NCBI GenBank assembly: GCA_033961575.1
Contig: CM066727.1
Coordinates: forward strand, 150,149,434 to 150,213,433
Reading direction: 5' to 3'
DNA: 64,000 nt
From: Aselliscus stoliczkanus
Lineage: Eukaryota > Chordata > Mammalia > Chiroptera > Hipposideridae
Under the pieces are notes generated by a model. That model was given only the letters and a program-made list of their open reading frames with translations, had not been told where the DNA came from and searched no databases. Positions 1 to 18,300 of the stretch are shown here, in pieces (within the stretch, counting starts at the first letter, position 1; each line of letters starts with the position of its first letter). The position numbers were made by a program, and so were the translations under genes.

Positions 1-114
1 TCTGATCATATTCAAAAAGATTCTGAAGGGAATTTTATGTATATGTATTATATCTAAAAAAGAAAAACAAAAACAAACAAATGAAAAAATCCAAAAAATG
101 GACAAAAAAATCTG

Positions 115-450
115 AGGTGGCCTTGCCTACAGGATAAAGACCAAACTCCTTCACTTGGCACTCAGAGCCCCTAAACCATCTTCTTGGCCTCATCTCTCAC
201 AGTGTGCATCAACAACATTGCTAGTAGTTCCCTGTCATGCCATATGTTTCACTGTCTCCATGCATGCTACTCATGCTGGGCCCTCTGCCTGGAGTGCTTT
301 ATCCCACAGGCCAACTCCTCATTGAAGTCTTTCCCAATCCACTAGAGTGGAGCTAATCTGTTTAGTCTGTCATTTTGTTGCACTTCATGTATGTCTGGCT
401 ATGGCTCATATTAAACAGTGCCTTGAATGATAGTAATTTATGTATATGTG
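115..450 (+). repeat. L2 LINE 3-prime remnant in PMEL intron 1
   Basis: Diverged L2-type text (CCTACAGGATAAAG.CCAAACTCC through CTGCCTGGAGTGCTTT). The remaining 1-657 is intron with an A-rich run at about 55-110 and nothing else recognised. Confidence 0.65.
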
Positions 451-657
451 TATGTCTATTTCCTATACTTTACCTTGAATCCCTTTAGGGCCATGTCTTA
501 TTCACTTCTTAAGCCTTGTGTACCTAGCACAGTGCCTAGTACATGGTGGGTACTCAGTACATTAAAATGTACTTTGAATGTGAGAATGAATGGGGTGACA
601 TGGAACAGTGTTATTCCCTGAGAAGGTACTAGAGCCCTCCTGGTAACTTCCTTTTAG

Positions 658-5902
<5,245 letters not shown>

Positions 5903-5992
5903 GTACTCTCATGTGATACCATGATTTACCCAAGGTGGACAGCAATGCCTATTCTTTTCTCCAGTCTCCCCTTGGAGGCTCCCACTACCTGA

Positions 5993-5998
5993 AATAAA
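5993..5998 (+). terminator. PMEL: PMEL polyadenylation signal AATAAA
   Basis: Canonical AATAAA 91 nt after the PMEL stop, followed by a T/G-rich stretch (GGTGGTGTATTTTTTC). The mRNA end is expected near 6,015. The 3-prime UTR is therefore only about 110 nt. Confidence 0.85.
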
Positions 5999-6124
5999 TA
6001 CTCAGAACCTGGTGGTGTATTTTTTCTTGCTTCTTGGGAGAATCTGTCATTTAAAGAATGAAGATATAAAGGAAGGAGGTACACCATTTACTTAACAGAT
6101 ATCCCAGTTGGAGAAAAAAGTCAT

Positions 6125-6130
6125 TTTATT
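6125..6130 (-). terminator. DGKA: DGKA polyadenylation signal AATAAA
   Basis: On the minus strand the sequence reads CAGAATAAAATG, about 250 nt beyond the DGKA stop. The cleavage site is expected near 6,105, about 90-100 bp from the PMEL end, so the two genes converge almost directly. Confidence 0.75.
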
Positions 6131-6158
6131 CTGATGAGGCACTTTCAGTGTGTTTGTG

Positions 6159-6160
<2 letters not shown>

Positions 6161-6207
<47 letters not shown>

Positions 6208-6223
6208 TGCGCACATGTGCATG
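6161..6223. repeat. (GT)n(GC)n alternating purine-pyrimidine tract
   Basis: Sixty-three bases alternate purine and pyrimidine without a break: (GT)n, then GCGCGCGC, then ATGCGCACATGTGCATG. It lies in the DGKA 3-prime UTR. Such tracts are known to favour Z-DNA under negative supercoiling. Confidence 0.9.
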
Positions 6224-6378
6224 GGGAAGAGTGGGGGTGGTGCAGGATAATAAATACTGTGAGGGTGAAGGAACACTCCCCTGAGCTGGCAGGAGGGTGT
6301 GGCAGCAGTAGACACAGCCTAGGGAGTAGAGTCCAGGGAGGTGGGTTCGAGGCCGGCTTGGAGGCTGAGGTATCCCCC

Positions 6379-9300
6379 TCAGCACAAGAAGCCGAAGAAA
6401 TTGGAGGAGCGTGGGGGTGGGCCCATGAGCATGGGCATCTGGTTTCTGTGAGTGATCTTGATCTGGAAGGGAAGGGGGCATGCTCAGAGGCAGGACCTGC
6501 AGCCTTGGTGCTGGGGCCGGGAGATTTTGGGAGAAAATCTGTAGGGTTCAGGGTGGGTTGCCAGGATCCTGAAGAGGCCATGGTAGAAGACCAAGGGTTG
6601 AGAAATCAGGATGTGAGAGGAGGTGCACAGGGGAGCCTCAGGCATCAGGAGGAAGTACAAAAGCTATGGAATGGAGATTTAGGATCCATGAGCCTGAGGG
6701 ATCCGTTTTTGGCAGGCACAGGTAATACTCACTGTGCAGGGGGTCTGCATCCAGGGTTCTCCATCAATTTGCATGGGAAGGGTTTTTGTGGTGCTGTGGG
6801 AGGCCAAGACAGATTGGTGGAGATTTCTTTCTTTTTTTTTCTTTCTTTTTTAGCTGAGCCATCCTACCACCCTAGGTGGAGATTTCTTTACCAACCGAAT
6901 ACCAAAAGTGTTTCTCAGGTTGGATTTGAGACCCTTCAGTACTGAGAAGGATCTAGTACAGCCCCTCTCCACTATTCCCATGACCCTAGTGCTCTTGGCC
7001 CCATTCCTTCCCCCAGAGCCCCTACCAGAGTTTTCCTTACTGGAGGGTGATCTCAGAGCACTTGGCCAGCCGATGTCCAGCATTCTTGAGCTTGGTATAG
7101 ATCTGGCCCATCTCAATTGCACCCTCCAGCCCTACTACTTCCAGCCGCTTGTCACTTAGATCTGGGGATGGAAAGTAGCGAGATAGGTTTGGCAGAATCA
7201 GGGTGCCTCCAGCGAATCACACCTTCCCTTTAGGCCCACCCACTCAGCACCCAAGGCTGCTCCTCTCACCTGGTACACTGGTTTTCAGGATGTCAGGGTC
7301 AGTGATGACTTTAGCTGCAGCGCCTAAAGCCTGGTTGATCCCATGGATGTCCCCATGGGGTCTCTTGGTATCACCCCAGAGGTTGGAGCCTCCATGTGTG
7401 CTAGGGATGTTCAGCACTGCGATGCCTTCTAGAGACAGGGTGCTCAGATCCAGTGGTTTCCCACAAATCTGAGGGGAGGAGAAAACAGATCCTTACCCCT
7501 GTCATAATCAAGGATGTGACCCCTCCCTCCACCAGATGACAAACTGGGAAGGCTAGGATTTGGAGTTTTGCAAGGCATGGAGAGAAATAGGGAGTGGTAT
7601 ATCTTGAGAACTTGGGAAATCAGAATTGGAGAACTGGGAAATCAAAGTAGAGGTTCAAGATATGGGAAGTTCTTGAGGGTGCCTGTGAAGGGAGAAACTA
7701 GGGTATAAAAAACTGAAAAGGATGTATGGTTAGGTCTTATCACACCCACCTCAACTGTCAAAGATTCCTCCAGCTTTTTGCATGTTGAGAAGATGGATTC
7801 AGATGTGGCGAATTCGAAATACCATAGCTTATTCTTCATTCTGTGTCAGCCCCAATACAAGGCCCAGTAGGGAAGGGACAAGTTACACAGTATGGGCAGG
7901 TGTAGGCAAGTGAGGGAAGGGCATCAACCTTCTGATTCCAGTCCCATGTGGAACAAGGTAGCTTTGGGTTGAGGGGTTTCCTATGGGTGTCACTGTTCAA
8001 GTGCTCTGGTCATACTTGGCCACAAGCGGGTCCCTGCCACGGTGTATGCTCACCCCACTCCCACTTTCCCTTACCTGCTGTTGAACTTCTCAGGATACTT
8101 CTCTCTCATGATGTGGAATCGGTGAGCAATAGAGGCATCCTGAGGAGTTCAGGGCATGGAAAATCAGAGGCTTGTCTCCTCTTAGCACAGAACTTTCTTT
8201 AATTCCCCCATTTGGGAGCAGTATGTCCCATGTTCTTTTCTTGACTCACACCACTGTACCCAACCCCCGATTTCCCTGTGTCATTGCTCCCTTAACCTCC
8301 ACCTTCCCGGTCTGCCCTCCTCCAGTCTCTGCCTGCTTAACCTCCATTTCCTCCCCTCCCCCATGCCCCACTCCACTGACCACACCAATGGAGAAGTAGT
8401 TATTGATGATTTGAAAGGGGACTGGGTCACTCTTTTCTTCAGTTTGTTGGGGTATCACCTCCACAGACCATCGATCCATATGTACCACCTTACTTGTCTC
8501 TAAATCCTTGAGAATCTTCCCCAAATTCTGTCCCTCATACCCTAGAGATGGGGGAGAACACAGGTTATCACTGAGCTCCAGGTCCCAGAGAGACCTCCTC
8601 TTAGTTCCCAGCTCCACAAATTCCCAGGGATCCTCTGCCCTGATTCTGCATATCCTCCCAGCCCTTGCCAGTGGAAGGGCAGGGTGCTTGGGCATGGCTC
8701 CCATGGGCCAATCTCCTACAGATTTTGCTGACCCCTTTCTCCACACTGTCATAGAGGATGATTGTTCCCAATGTATGTACACATCTAATAATAATGCCAA
8801 AGTTCATCTGGAAGATTAGAGAAAATAGCCGGGGGGGGGGGAAGAGTGATGAATGGGGATAATCTCTCTCAATCTCTCTCCCCCTCCCTCCCTTGCTCCC
8901 TCTCCCTCTCCCCTGACACTTTCTCTTATTCTAACAGATCAAACACAGTATAAAGCAATAGTGTCTAAACAGTGTGATACTGGCACAACAAATAGAATAA
9001 AAAGTTCAATAGTAAAGAATAGAGTGCTTGGAGTAAAAGTCACTCCTTATACCAAAATAAATTCAAGATGGAGGAGGTAGGAGGGGAGGAAGAAAAGAGT
9101 AAAGGGTGTCAAATATATGGTGATGGAAGGAGACTTTGGGTGGTGAACACACAATGCAATATAGAGTTGATGTATTACAGAATCGTACACTTGACATATA
9201 ATCTTATAATGTCACCCCAATAAATTTCATTTTTTTAAAAAGAAAAAAATTCAAGATGGATCAAGAATTTTAATGTAGAGCCGGCCGAGTGGCACCTTGG

Positions 9301-12300
9301 CTTGGGATGTAAGCTCTGAGCAGCAGGACCCTGGTTCAGATCCCACATGAGGGCCAGTGATGCTGTGCCCTCTACAGCTAAGATGGTGAACAACAGCTCT
9401 ACCTGGAGCTGGGCTGCCGTGAGTCACCGGCGACGACGGCGTAGGCTGCAGCCCCTGCTGCAGTGGGCTGCTGTGAGCTACCGTGAGTGGCTGGCAGCCA
9501 GTGAGAGCAGCCGGCAGCTGGTGTAAGCTGCCGTGAGCAACGGCCAGCGAGCGCCTGCCTCACTCAGAAAGAGTGCAATGATAATACCAACATGGGCCAG
9601 TGAAGCAATGTCCTCCACAACTAGACTGAAGAACAAAAGGACAGCAACTTGTCTGTTCCTCTTCCCCGATTCCCCAATGCTGTTCCCCTCCCCCAATTCC
9701 CCAATAAAATCTTTAAAAAAACAACAACTAAGAGCTGAAAAAGGGAAAGATTGATAACACAATTATATTAAAATTTAAAACTTCTGCATAGTTAAATGAA
9801 TAACACATACCTAAAACAAACAAACAACAACAACAAAACAAATACAAACTGGGAGAAAATACTACAGCACATCTAACAGATTAACTTCCCTAACATTCAA
9901 AAAAAGTTCACAAATCACTATATTTATAAAGTCAATAGAAAAGTGGACAAATAACAGAAACAAGCCAATCACAGAAGAATACAAATGACCAACATGCATC
10001 TTAAAGATGCTCAATATTATTAATAATTAAAACAATTGTAAATTAAAACAATTAGTAACTTTTTGTTGCCTATCAGATTAACAGAGTATGAAGAGATTAA
10101 GAAAACCAAGTGTTGGGCCAGCCGAGTGGCGTGGTAGTTAAGCGCTGGTTTGGGATGCCAGTGGCCCCGGTTCGGATCCCACATATGAGGGCCAGTGACA
10201 CTGCCCTCAAAAAAAAAAAAAAGAAAAAAGAAAGAAAACCAAGTGTTAAGGACATTATGAATAAACTGGCACTCTCATTTGCTGTTAGTTGGAGCATAAA
10301 TTGGTATTTCATTTTTGGAAGGCAATTTGGCAATTTTTATCCGAATTTTATCCAGACACGTCCTTTGACACAGCAATTTCACTTTAGGAGAAGGTTATAT
10401 ACATTATGGCAAATCCATGCCATGGAATAATGTGCAGCTATTGAATACAGAATGAAACCTATGTGTACTAACATGGGAAGATCTGCAAGACATATTATTC
10501 AATGAAAAAAGAAAAACCAGAACAATCTGGGTAGCATGATCCCATTCATGTTTGTTTAAGTTTTGTGTGTTATGTATGTGTGAGTGCACGTAAAAACAGA
10601 AAAACGAGTGCAAATAGGAAACAGTGGTTATCTCTGGGACGTAAGGGGTTGGAAGAGGAAACCTGTATGTAAAGATTTACACATTTTACTTTTAAAATTT
10701 TTTTACAGTGAAAACGTACTGATGTATTATTTGTGTATTTTTAAAAGAAAATAATAAAATGTAAAATGTTCCTTCTTTGAGCCAGCAATTGCACTTCTAG
10801 AAATCTCTCCTAGAGAAATACTCACATCTGTGTGCAGAGACAGATGTGCAAGGGTGTTCACTGCTGCGTGGTTCATAATAAAAAAACTGAATGCTACCCA
10901 AGTGTCCATCAATAGGGGACTGGGTAAATAAATTATGGCATATTCACATAATGGAATGCTATTCAGTAATAAAAAGGGTGAGGCAAACCTCATTATGTTG
11001 AACTATAATGACAACCAAGATGAACTGTTTAGTTTAAACAAAGAAAAAAAGCAGGCAGAGTGGCTCAGTTAGTTAAGAGCTTGCTCAAGAGTTCGAGCTG
11101 AGGGCCGGCTGAGTGGCGCGGTGGTTAAGCGCTGGTCTAGGAAGCCAGCGGCCCCGGATCGGTCCCACATATGAGGGCCAGTGATACTGCCCTCAAAAAA
11201 CAAAACAAACAAACAAAAAAAAGTGTTTGGGCCGGCTGAGTGGCGCGGTGGTTGAGCGCTGGCTTGGAAGGCCGGCGGCCTGGTTCGGGTCCCACATATG
11301 AGGGCCAGTGACACTGCCCTCAAAACAAACAAACAAACAAACAAAAAAAGAGTGCGAGCTGAGCTCTGAGCAACAGCAGTTCGATGCCCAGCCCGAGCTG
11401 AGCAGCCGCTGAGCTGCCAAAAGGTAGCAGGATGGCTCAGCTAAAAAAAACAAAAAAAACAAAAGAAAAACATCTATAAAATGACCTCATCATTTAAATA
11501 CATATTAGTCTGTGTCTAGAAAGAAAACCACGGAGAAATAGATTCCAGAACTTTAGGAAGTAGATTACAGGGATCTTTCACTTTCTTGTCATGTGTATCT
11601 GAAATGTTTGAATTATTTTTTACCACAAACATGTCTTATTTTTGTAATCAGGAAAAAAACATTACAAAAATGGGTCTTCACTTCCTCACAGTCCATCGAT
11701 GGTTCAACCCACTGTAATTTGCCTTTCACCATATCACCCGGCCGAAACTCTTTTGGCAAAGATTGCCACTGGTTCCTGCCAAAACCGATAGTATATCTTT
11801 AGTTCTCATTTTAACTCATAAAATTCCTCTAAAATACCACCTTGGCTTCTAAAATACCACTCTCTAAGTTACAGAGAGCCCTCTCTGACTGTTCCTTCTT
11901 AGTCTCTGAGGTAGGCAGAATAACGGTCCCTCAAAGATGTCCACATCCTAATTTCCACAATCTGTTGCCTTATATGACAAAAGAGACTTTACAAATGTGA
12001 TTAAATTATGGAGTATTTTTATTTTTTATTTTTTTTGAGGGCAGTGTCACTGACCCTCACATGTGGGATCCGAACCGGGGCCGGTGGCATCCCAAGCCAT
12101 CTCTTAACCACCGTGCCACTTGGACGGCCCAATTAAGGAGTTTTAAATGGGGAGATTATCTTGGATTATCTAGGTGGACCCAACCTAACTACAGGGATCC
12201 TTATAAGCGAAGGAGGAAGGCACGAGAGGAGTCATGGAAGATGTGACAGTGGAGGCAGAGGTTGGTTTGATAACATTGCTGGTTGGAAGTGGGCCATGAG

Positions 12301-15300
12301 CCAAGGAATGCAGGCAGCCTCTAGAAACTGGAGGCAAGGGTTTCTCCCCTAGAGCCTCTAGAAAAAACACAGCCCTACCAACACCTAGACTTTAGCACAG
12401 TGGGAACTATTTTGGACTTATGACCTCCAGAACTGTAAGATAATAAATTTGTGTTATTTTAAGCCACTGTTTGTGGTGATTTGTTATAGCAGAAATAGGA
12501 CAACTAATACAGACTACTTTAATAATTCATCTTCCTCTGCTCAGCTCTTTTTTTCTTTCTTTCTTATTTTAGCTGAGCCATCCTGCCACCTTGGCAGCTC
12601 AGCTAAGGCTGGGCATCGAACTGCTGTTGCTCAGAGCTGAACTCACACTCTTGAGTGAGCTCTTAACCAACTGAGCCACTCAGCCGGCCCTTCTGCTCAG
12701 CTCTTAAACAGAGTATTTACCAGGATCTTGCTGTCCTTGTACCTCTTTCCCTGGGTAACTCATCTACTCTCAGGATGTCAATTACTTCCCAAGAGCAGAT
12801 GGCTCTCAAACATACATCTTCAGCCCTGCCTTCTATCCTAAATTCCTAATATTGATTTCTAATTACCCACCCCACTTTTCCATCTGGGTGCTCCACTGAC
12901 ACCTCAACTCAACATGTGCAAAAACAAATCTACCTTTCTTTCTTAAACTGGTCCTCCTCCTATATTCCCTATCTTAGTAAATGGCACTGCCATCTGCTCA
13001 GACCACCTAGAAAATGTCTTAAACTTGTCTTCACCGCCTCCGCCACAACCCACTGGTTACCAAGCATTGTGGGTTCTACCTCATGAACTCCACTGCTGCT
13101 GCCTTGGCTTTTGCGTTCATCATCTCTTGACTAGACTACTGAAGTACAGGTACCTTCCTATCCTGTCTCCTTCCTGCAACCCATCCTCCACAGAGCTCCC
13201 ACAGAATATTCCTTCCATCTCCCCCTCTTCACATCTTATGATTTTTTTCAATATCAGCACAAATTTTCATTAGGGCTGTATTGCTATCATTATTGTCACG
13301 ATTCAGTTGCATAGCAGGAACTGCTATGCGAGTCTCATTGCAGAACACACAGTGAAGACACAAAACACATAATTTCAAAGTGTCTAACACCGTAAATGAA
13401 AACAAAGTCAGAGGTTGAGGATTTAAAAACTGGCCCATGGCAGCCCCGGTTCGGTCCCACATATGAGGATCGGTGACACTCCCCTCAAAAAAAAAAAAAA
13501 AAACTGACCCCAAAAATTGTTCATATGTTTACACACAAGACTTAAATTATAGGGCCGGCCGAGTGGCACGGTGGTTAAGCACTGGCTTGAGAAGCCAGCG
13601 GCCCCGGTTTGGGTCCCACATATGAGGGCCAGTGACACTGCCCTAAAAAAAAAAAAAAAAAAAAAAAAATGGAACAAGACTTAAATTATAAAATGTATTC
13701 AGAGATATTTCTACTTTGTGGAATAATATTTTATATAGCGAGAAATTTTAATAAATATATAGAGTTACACACACACACACACACCTATTTTTTTCTTTCA
13801 GTTACATCTTTCATGAGTTTAAGAGATCCCCAACGATTCAGAAATTGCACATTCAAATGCCTCAGGTTAGAAAGGTAAAGTGAATGAGTGAATAGCAGGG
13901 AGCCCTGGGGATTGTGGTGAATTGAAGAATACATGACCTATTTCTTGGAAATAACCAAAGTCAAAAAAATTAAAACACTGCAAGGCAAACAATACAAATC
14001 ATTTCTGTGGGCTGTCAGCTTTCAGATTCTGGCAGGATAAAGTTAAAAACTCTTTAGCACACAATTCATGATCCTCCATAATCTGGACTCTGCTCAACTC
14101 AGTCCTCCCTCTCCCCATTGCCCACCTTGCACCCTACGTTCCAGTCACAATGAATGACTCACACTTTCCCTAATGGACCACCATGTTGTTGGTGGCTCCC
14201 CTGGCTTTACACAACTTCTTCCACCTAAAACGCTTTTCACTCTCCTTAGCAGACCCCTCCTTGTCTGCCAGATCTCAGAGCTGGACTGTGAATCCAACAG
14301 CCTCAACTCCAAGACACCTCAAACTCAACCTGCCCCACAATGACCCCTTTACCAATACCACCCCTTGAACTGTTCCTCTTTGAAGAGAGCAAGGGACTAG
14401 AAATGGGAGTGCAGTTAGGAGTGTGTCGCAATAGACTTGTGAAGAAAATATCATGAATGAATGAATGACTTTTGATTAGCTGGTTGAATGAATGAATAAA
14501 TCATGGCTGAGCTCCCTGCTAGTTCCATCATCATTCAGCATCTGACTTAGCCCTTACACAACCTTCCTTATTCCCACATTGTCCTCCCCACAACCCCCAA
14601 ATTCCTTGATGCTCTGAGCCCTAGGAGTTGGTGGGGAGAAATAGGATACTTTTAGTTTTTTTGTTTTTTTTTGAGGGCAGTGTCACTGGCCCTCATATGT
14701 GGGACCCGAACCAGGGCTACGGCTTCCCGAGCCAGTGCTTAACCACCACGCCACTTGGCCAGCCCTAGGTCCTTGTTTCTTTCAAAGCTCTCTTCCTTTG
14801 GGACAATCCACTTTGATACCCACCATCTGTGCCTCTACTTGCCCAACCAGATGTCTAGATGCCTTCTAGGTGTGCCTTTCCCTTCCAACCCAACTCCCCC
14901 CCCACCTCCCCCAGGAAAACAATTTCTAATCACTTACCTCCTCCCCATCTTAAGCAACGAGCTAGATCATTTCCAGTGCCCAGGGGCAACACAGCAACAG
15001 GAGGCACAACAGGCAAGTTGGCTTTGTCTGCGGAGGCAGGCAAAGAGATAGATGTAGGGAATTAGCTCTGGAAGGCCACTGCCCAGTGCCCTGCCCAGAC
15101 CCTTTCCCTGCACTGACCAATGGTCTCTAGGATCCAGCCTACTGTGCCATCTCCGCCACACACCAAAATCCGGTAATCAGGAACTTCTCTGAAGAATCTA
15201 AGCCTGAGACGAAAGGTGAGAGAAAAGATGAGGCAGGATAGCAGGACCAAGGCTACCCAACATCTGGACAGGCAGATTGCTGCTCTTCTGCACATATGAC

Positions 15301-18300
15301 CTTCTTCTCCTGTTTCAAAAGACTTGTTTCCACTAAAGGCAGAGAAAAAGTACAATGGGGAAAGTTGTAGCCACTCCTTAGAGGCTAGGGAGAAACTGGT
15401 ATCTCCATCCTTTGAGAACAGAACAAAGATGAAGCGGAGAACTCAGAGGTGGAGATACTCAGTGACCCTAGTAAAAGCAGCATTCTGAATTCTGGTTTCT
15501 TGGAATCCCCTAGCCCTCCCCTCCCAACATGTACTCTTTCCTGCTCTCTCCCAACACACACAAACAGCCCGCAACCGACACTCACCCTGGCTCAGGACCA
15601 TCCTTTAGGAGGTTGAACACCTGTCGAGGGTTTAGAAGATACTGAAATTTCCAAAGCACCCTGTGTGAGGGAAAAAGGAAAACTCATGGCAGGGGATGGA
15701 GATTCTGTACCTCACCCTCTTGATGTCCTCCTCAAGGTATGTCTCCCACATACACCCAGATTCCCAGCCTCTGTCGGTCCTCCCCCTTGATCTTAGAAGA
15801 CCCAGTACATCTCTTCTCACCTCTCCCCCTGCTTTCCTCCACTCTTAGGATTGACAAAAACCAGAAGTGGGTGGGTGTTAGCAACAGGGTCAATCTACAT
15901 GGGGGAAGAAAACAAGGATATGAAACATAGGGTTTTGTTAGAGTTAAGATGGCTCTGGAGACTGGCAGGAGGCTGTCATTTTCCCCAAGATATGTACTTT
16001 CCCCCTCCCCTACTGGGGTAGGGCTTCTGGGGAGCAGGCCATTCCCCAAGCTTCCCACTTCATTCTCCCCAATAGGGCTTCAGCAAAGGAAAAGCAGCCC
16101 CAACCACAAAGCCCAAGCCTCTCAGCCCTGTACCCGCAGAGCCTCGAAGGTGCTCAAATTTAAATCATCCACGGTCTTCTGGCTTGTTTTGTTTTTATGT
16201 TCCTGTCCAGAGGCCTAGGGAGGAAGAGAAACAGAGGAAAGAAAACTGGATTGTGTGTGAGTCCCTAAATAGATGAGAGTCTGACTTGAATCCTAAAAGT
16301 ATAGCCTCTCTGCTCTAAATGTCATTGTGTGTATGTAAGTTTTTAAATCGAGGAAGCACTCCTGTCCCCTCCCAGCTGCTGCTCACGGGTCTCACCAGCA
16401 CGCTGGGATAGATGGAAGATGGGGGCAGGATGTGATCCCGGAGCAGCCCACAGTCGCACTCATGGCCCATGGCTTGCAGGCAGTCATCGTGGATCTGAAA
16501 GACATGGTGGGCATGGAGAGATCATGGAGGGAACCCGTCACCTCTCAACTTGGGGGTCCGGGTACACGGGAAACTGTGACTGTATGGCACAAGCAGTCAG
16601 GGAGGTGAGCCAATTGGCGGAGGAGGAAGGCAGCTTAAGGAGGGGCCCCGAGGCAGAGGCTAGAGGGGTAGCTCCCGAACTCACCTCTAGGTGGCACCAC
16701 ACGCAATGCAGCCCGACGAGGCCGTGGTATATCCGTATCTTCTTCTGACAGCGATCGCAGCGCCCAGACACACAGCCTCCTCGCACCCACACATGTGATT
16801 GGACCTTGGGGAGAAAGGCAATCTCGTGTTTGAGAGGGTACGAGCAAGGGCTGGAGAAGGGCTGAGGGCAGCAAAGGGCCAAGGGCCAGGGCTAGGGCCA
16901 GGAGTCACTCACACCAATGTCCTTCCGAGACTTGGCGTAGGTGCTGACTTCGCAAGGCAGGGCCTTCATAGCACACAGGTCATGAACGGTGTACTTACAG
17001 ACTGGGCGAGAGGGAAGGTCAGAGCCTTAGCTGCAGCCCCTCCCCCTATTTCCTCCTCACTCACTGAAAACAAGACATATAACCCTTTGCTGTGAGGGTG
17101 TGGTAGAGACCTGAAGCTTAGGGTGGGGGCTTATCTCCAAGACCTATACCTTTACCTCACTCTTCCCTGCAAAGGGCAGTTGCTACCGCATGCCTATCCC
17201 CACTCCATCCATGTGCTAATAACTAGCTGGATAATGCAAAGGAGGCCCAGATATAAAAATAACAATAACATTAGCTAATTTTTATTGCAGGCTTAAAGTA
17301 GGTACATGCACTGGGTGAAGCTTCTCTTGCATGAACGTATTTAATGCTCACAATCATCTCATTTTCAGTTGAGGAAACTAAGGCTTAACTAAGTTACATA
17401 ACTAGTCAGTGGTAGAGCCCAGGATTCAAACCCATGCTCCCGCAGATAGCTGGGCTGTCCCTCTGCTCCCATGCTACCAGGCCCCGTCACTCACGGTTAC
17501 AGCGCAGCCCCTGTTTGCCAAGACCAATGCTCGACTCGCACAGGTTGCAGTAGGCTGGTCGGGGGAACCTCTTGGGTCTCCACATATGCTGCCCATTGTC
17601 CTTCAGGGTCTGGGAGGGCACAGCAGATGCTAGGGAGTGTCTTAAGATCTTAGAGGGCCAACCTCTGGCAAACACAACCCAAGGCAGTTGTCTCACCCCT
17701 CCTCACAAGTCTCTCCTACTCACCATCTCCAGACCCAGGAGCACTAACAGTGGCACAGTAGTGGCCCCAGCCCGGAGCCACTCAGCTAGGGAGACGGAGC
17801 CACTGCCATCATAGTCAATCTCTTTCATCATCTCCTGAAGAATCTGAGCAGAGAACAGGGTGTGTGTGTGGGTGGGTGTGGGGGACTTTTGTTGTGAATC
17901 TGACACCTCTCCAAGGCCCTCTAGGACACCCAGTCCAGCCATCCTAGCCAAGGGAACCAGGTTGCCTCTCAGAGATGGGGTAAAGCATATGCAGGACTCA
18001 CCAAGGAGAGGTATAAGAAGGGACATGAAGGAAGAACTGCCTTACCGGCCTCAGCTCAGATACATCCCAATCCAGGTATTCAGCCACTCGCATCATCTGT
18101 ATGATGATTTTGTCCACTTCCTGGGGGCCAAGAGGGTAAGAGCCACAGCCATATCCCACTTTACTACCACCATACAAACCATTCTCTAGAAATCAGGGTT
18201 CCTGGGTTCCACCCCCAGACCCACCTCTCATTCTCAGGTGCCTCTGCCAAGTAAATGAGTGTCTATGTGTGTTCATATGTTTGCAAGGTAGCCCCCAATT

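Noticed and set aside
6148..6945. 265-codon plus-strand open frame
   Set aside because: It runs through the GT microsatellite, the DGKA 3-prime UTR and DGKA exons on the opposite strand; it is a low-complexity shadow.
10115..10200. tRNA gene candidates in the SINE heads
   Set aside because: Heads keep A/B-box-like words but lack a full cloverleaf and are followed by SINE bodies, A tails and target duplications.
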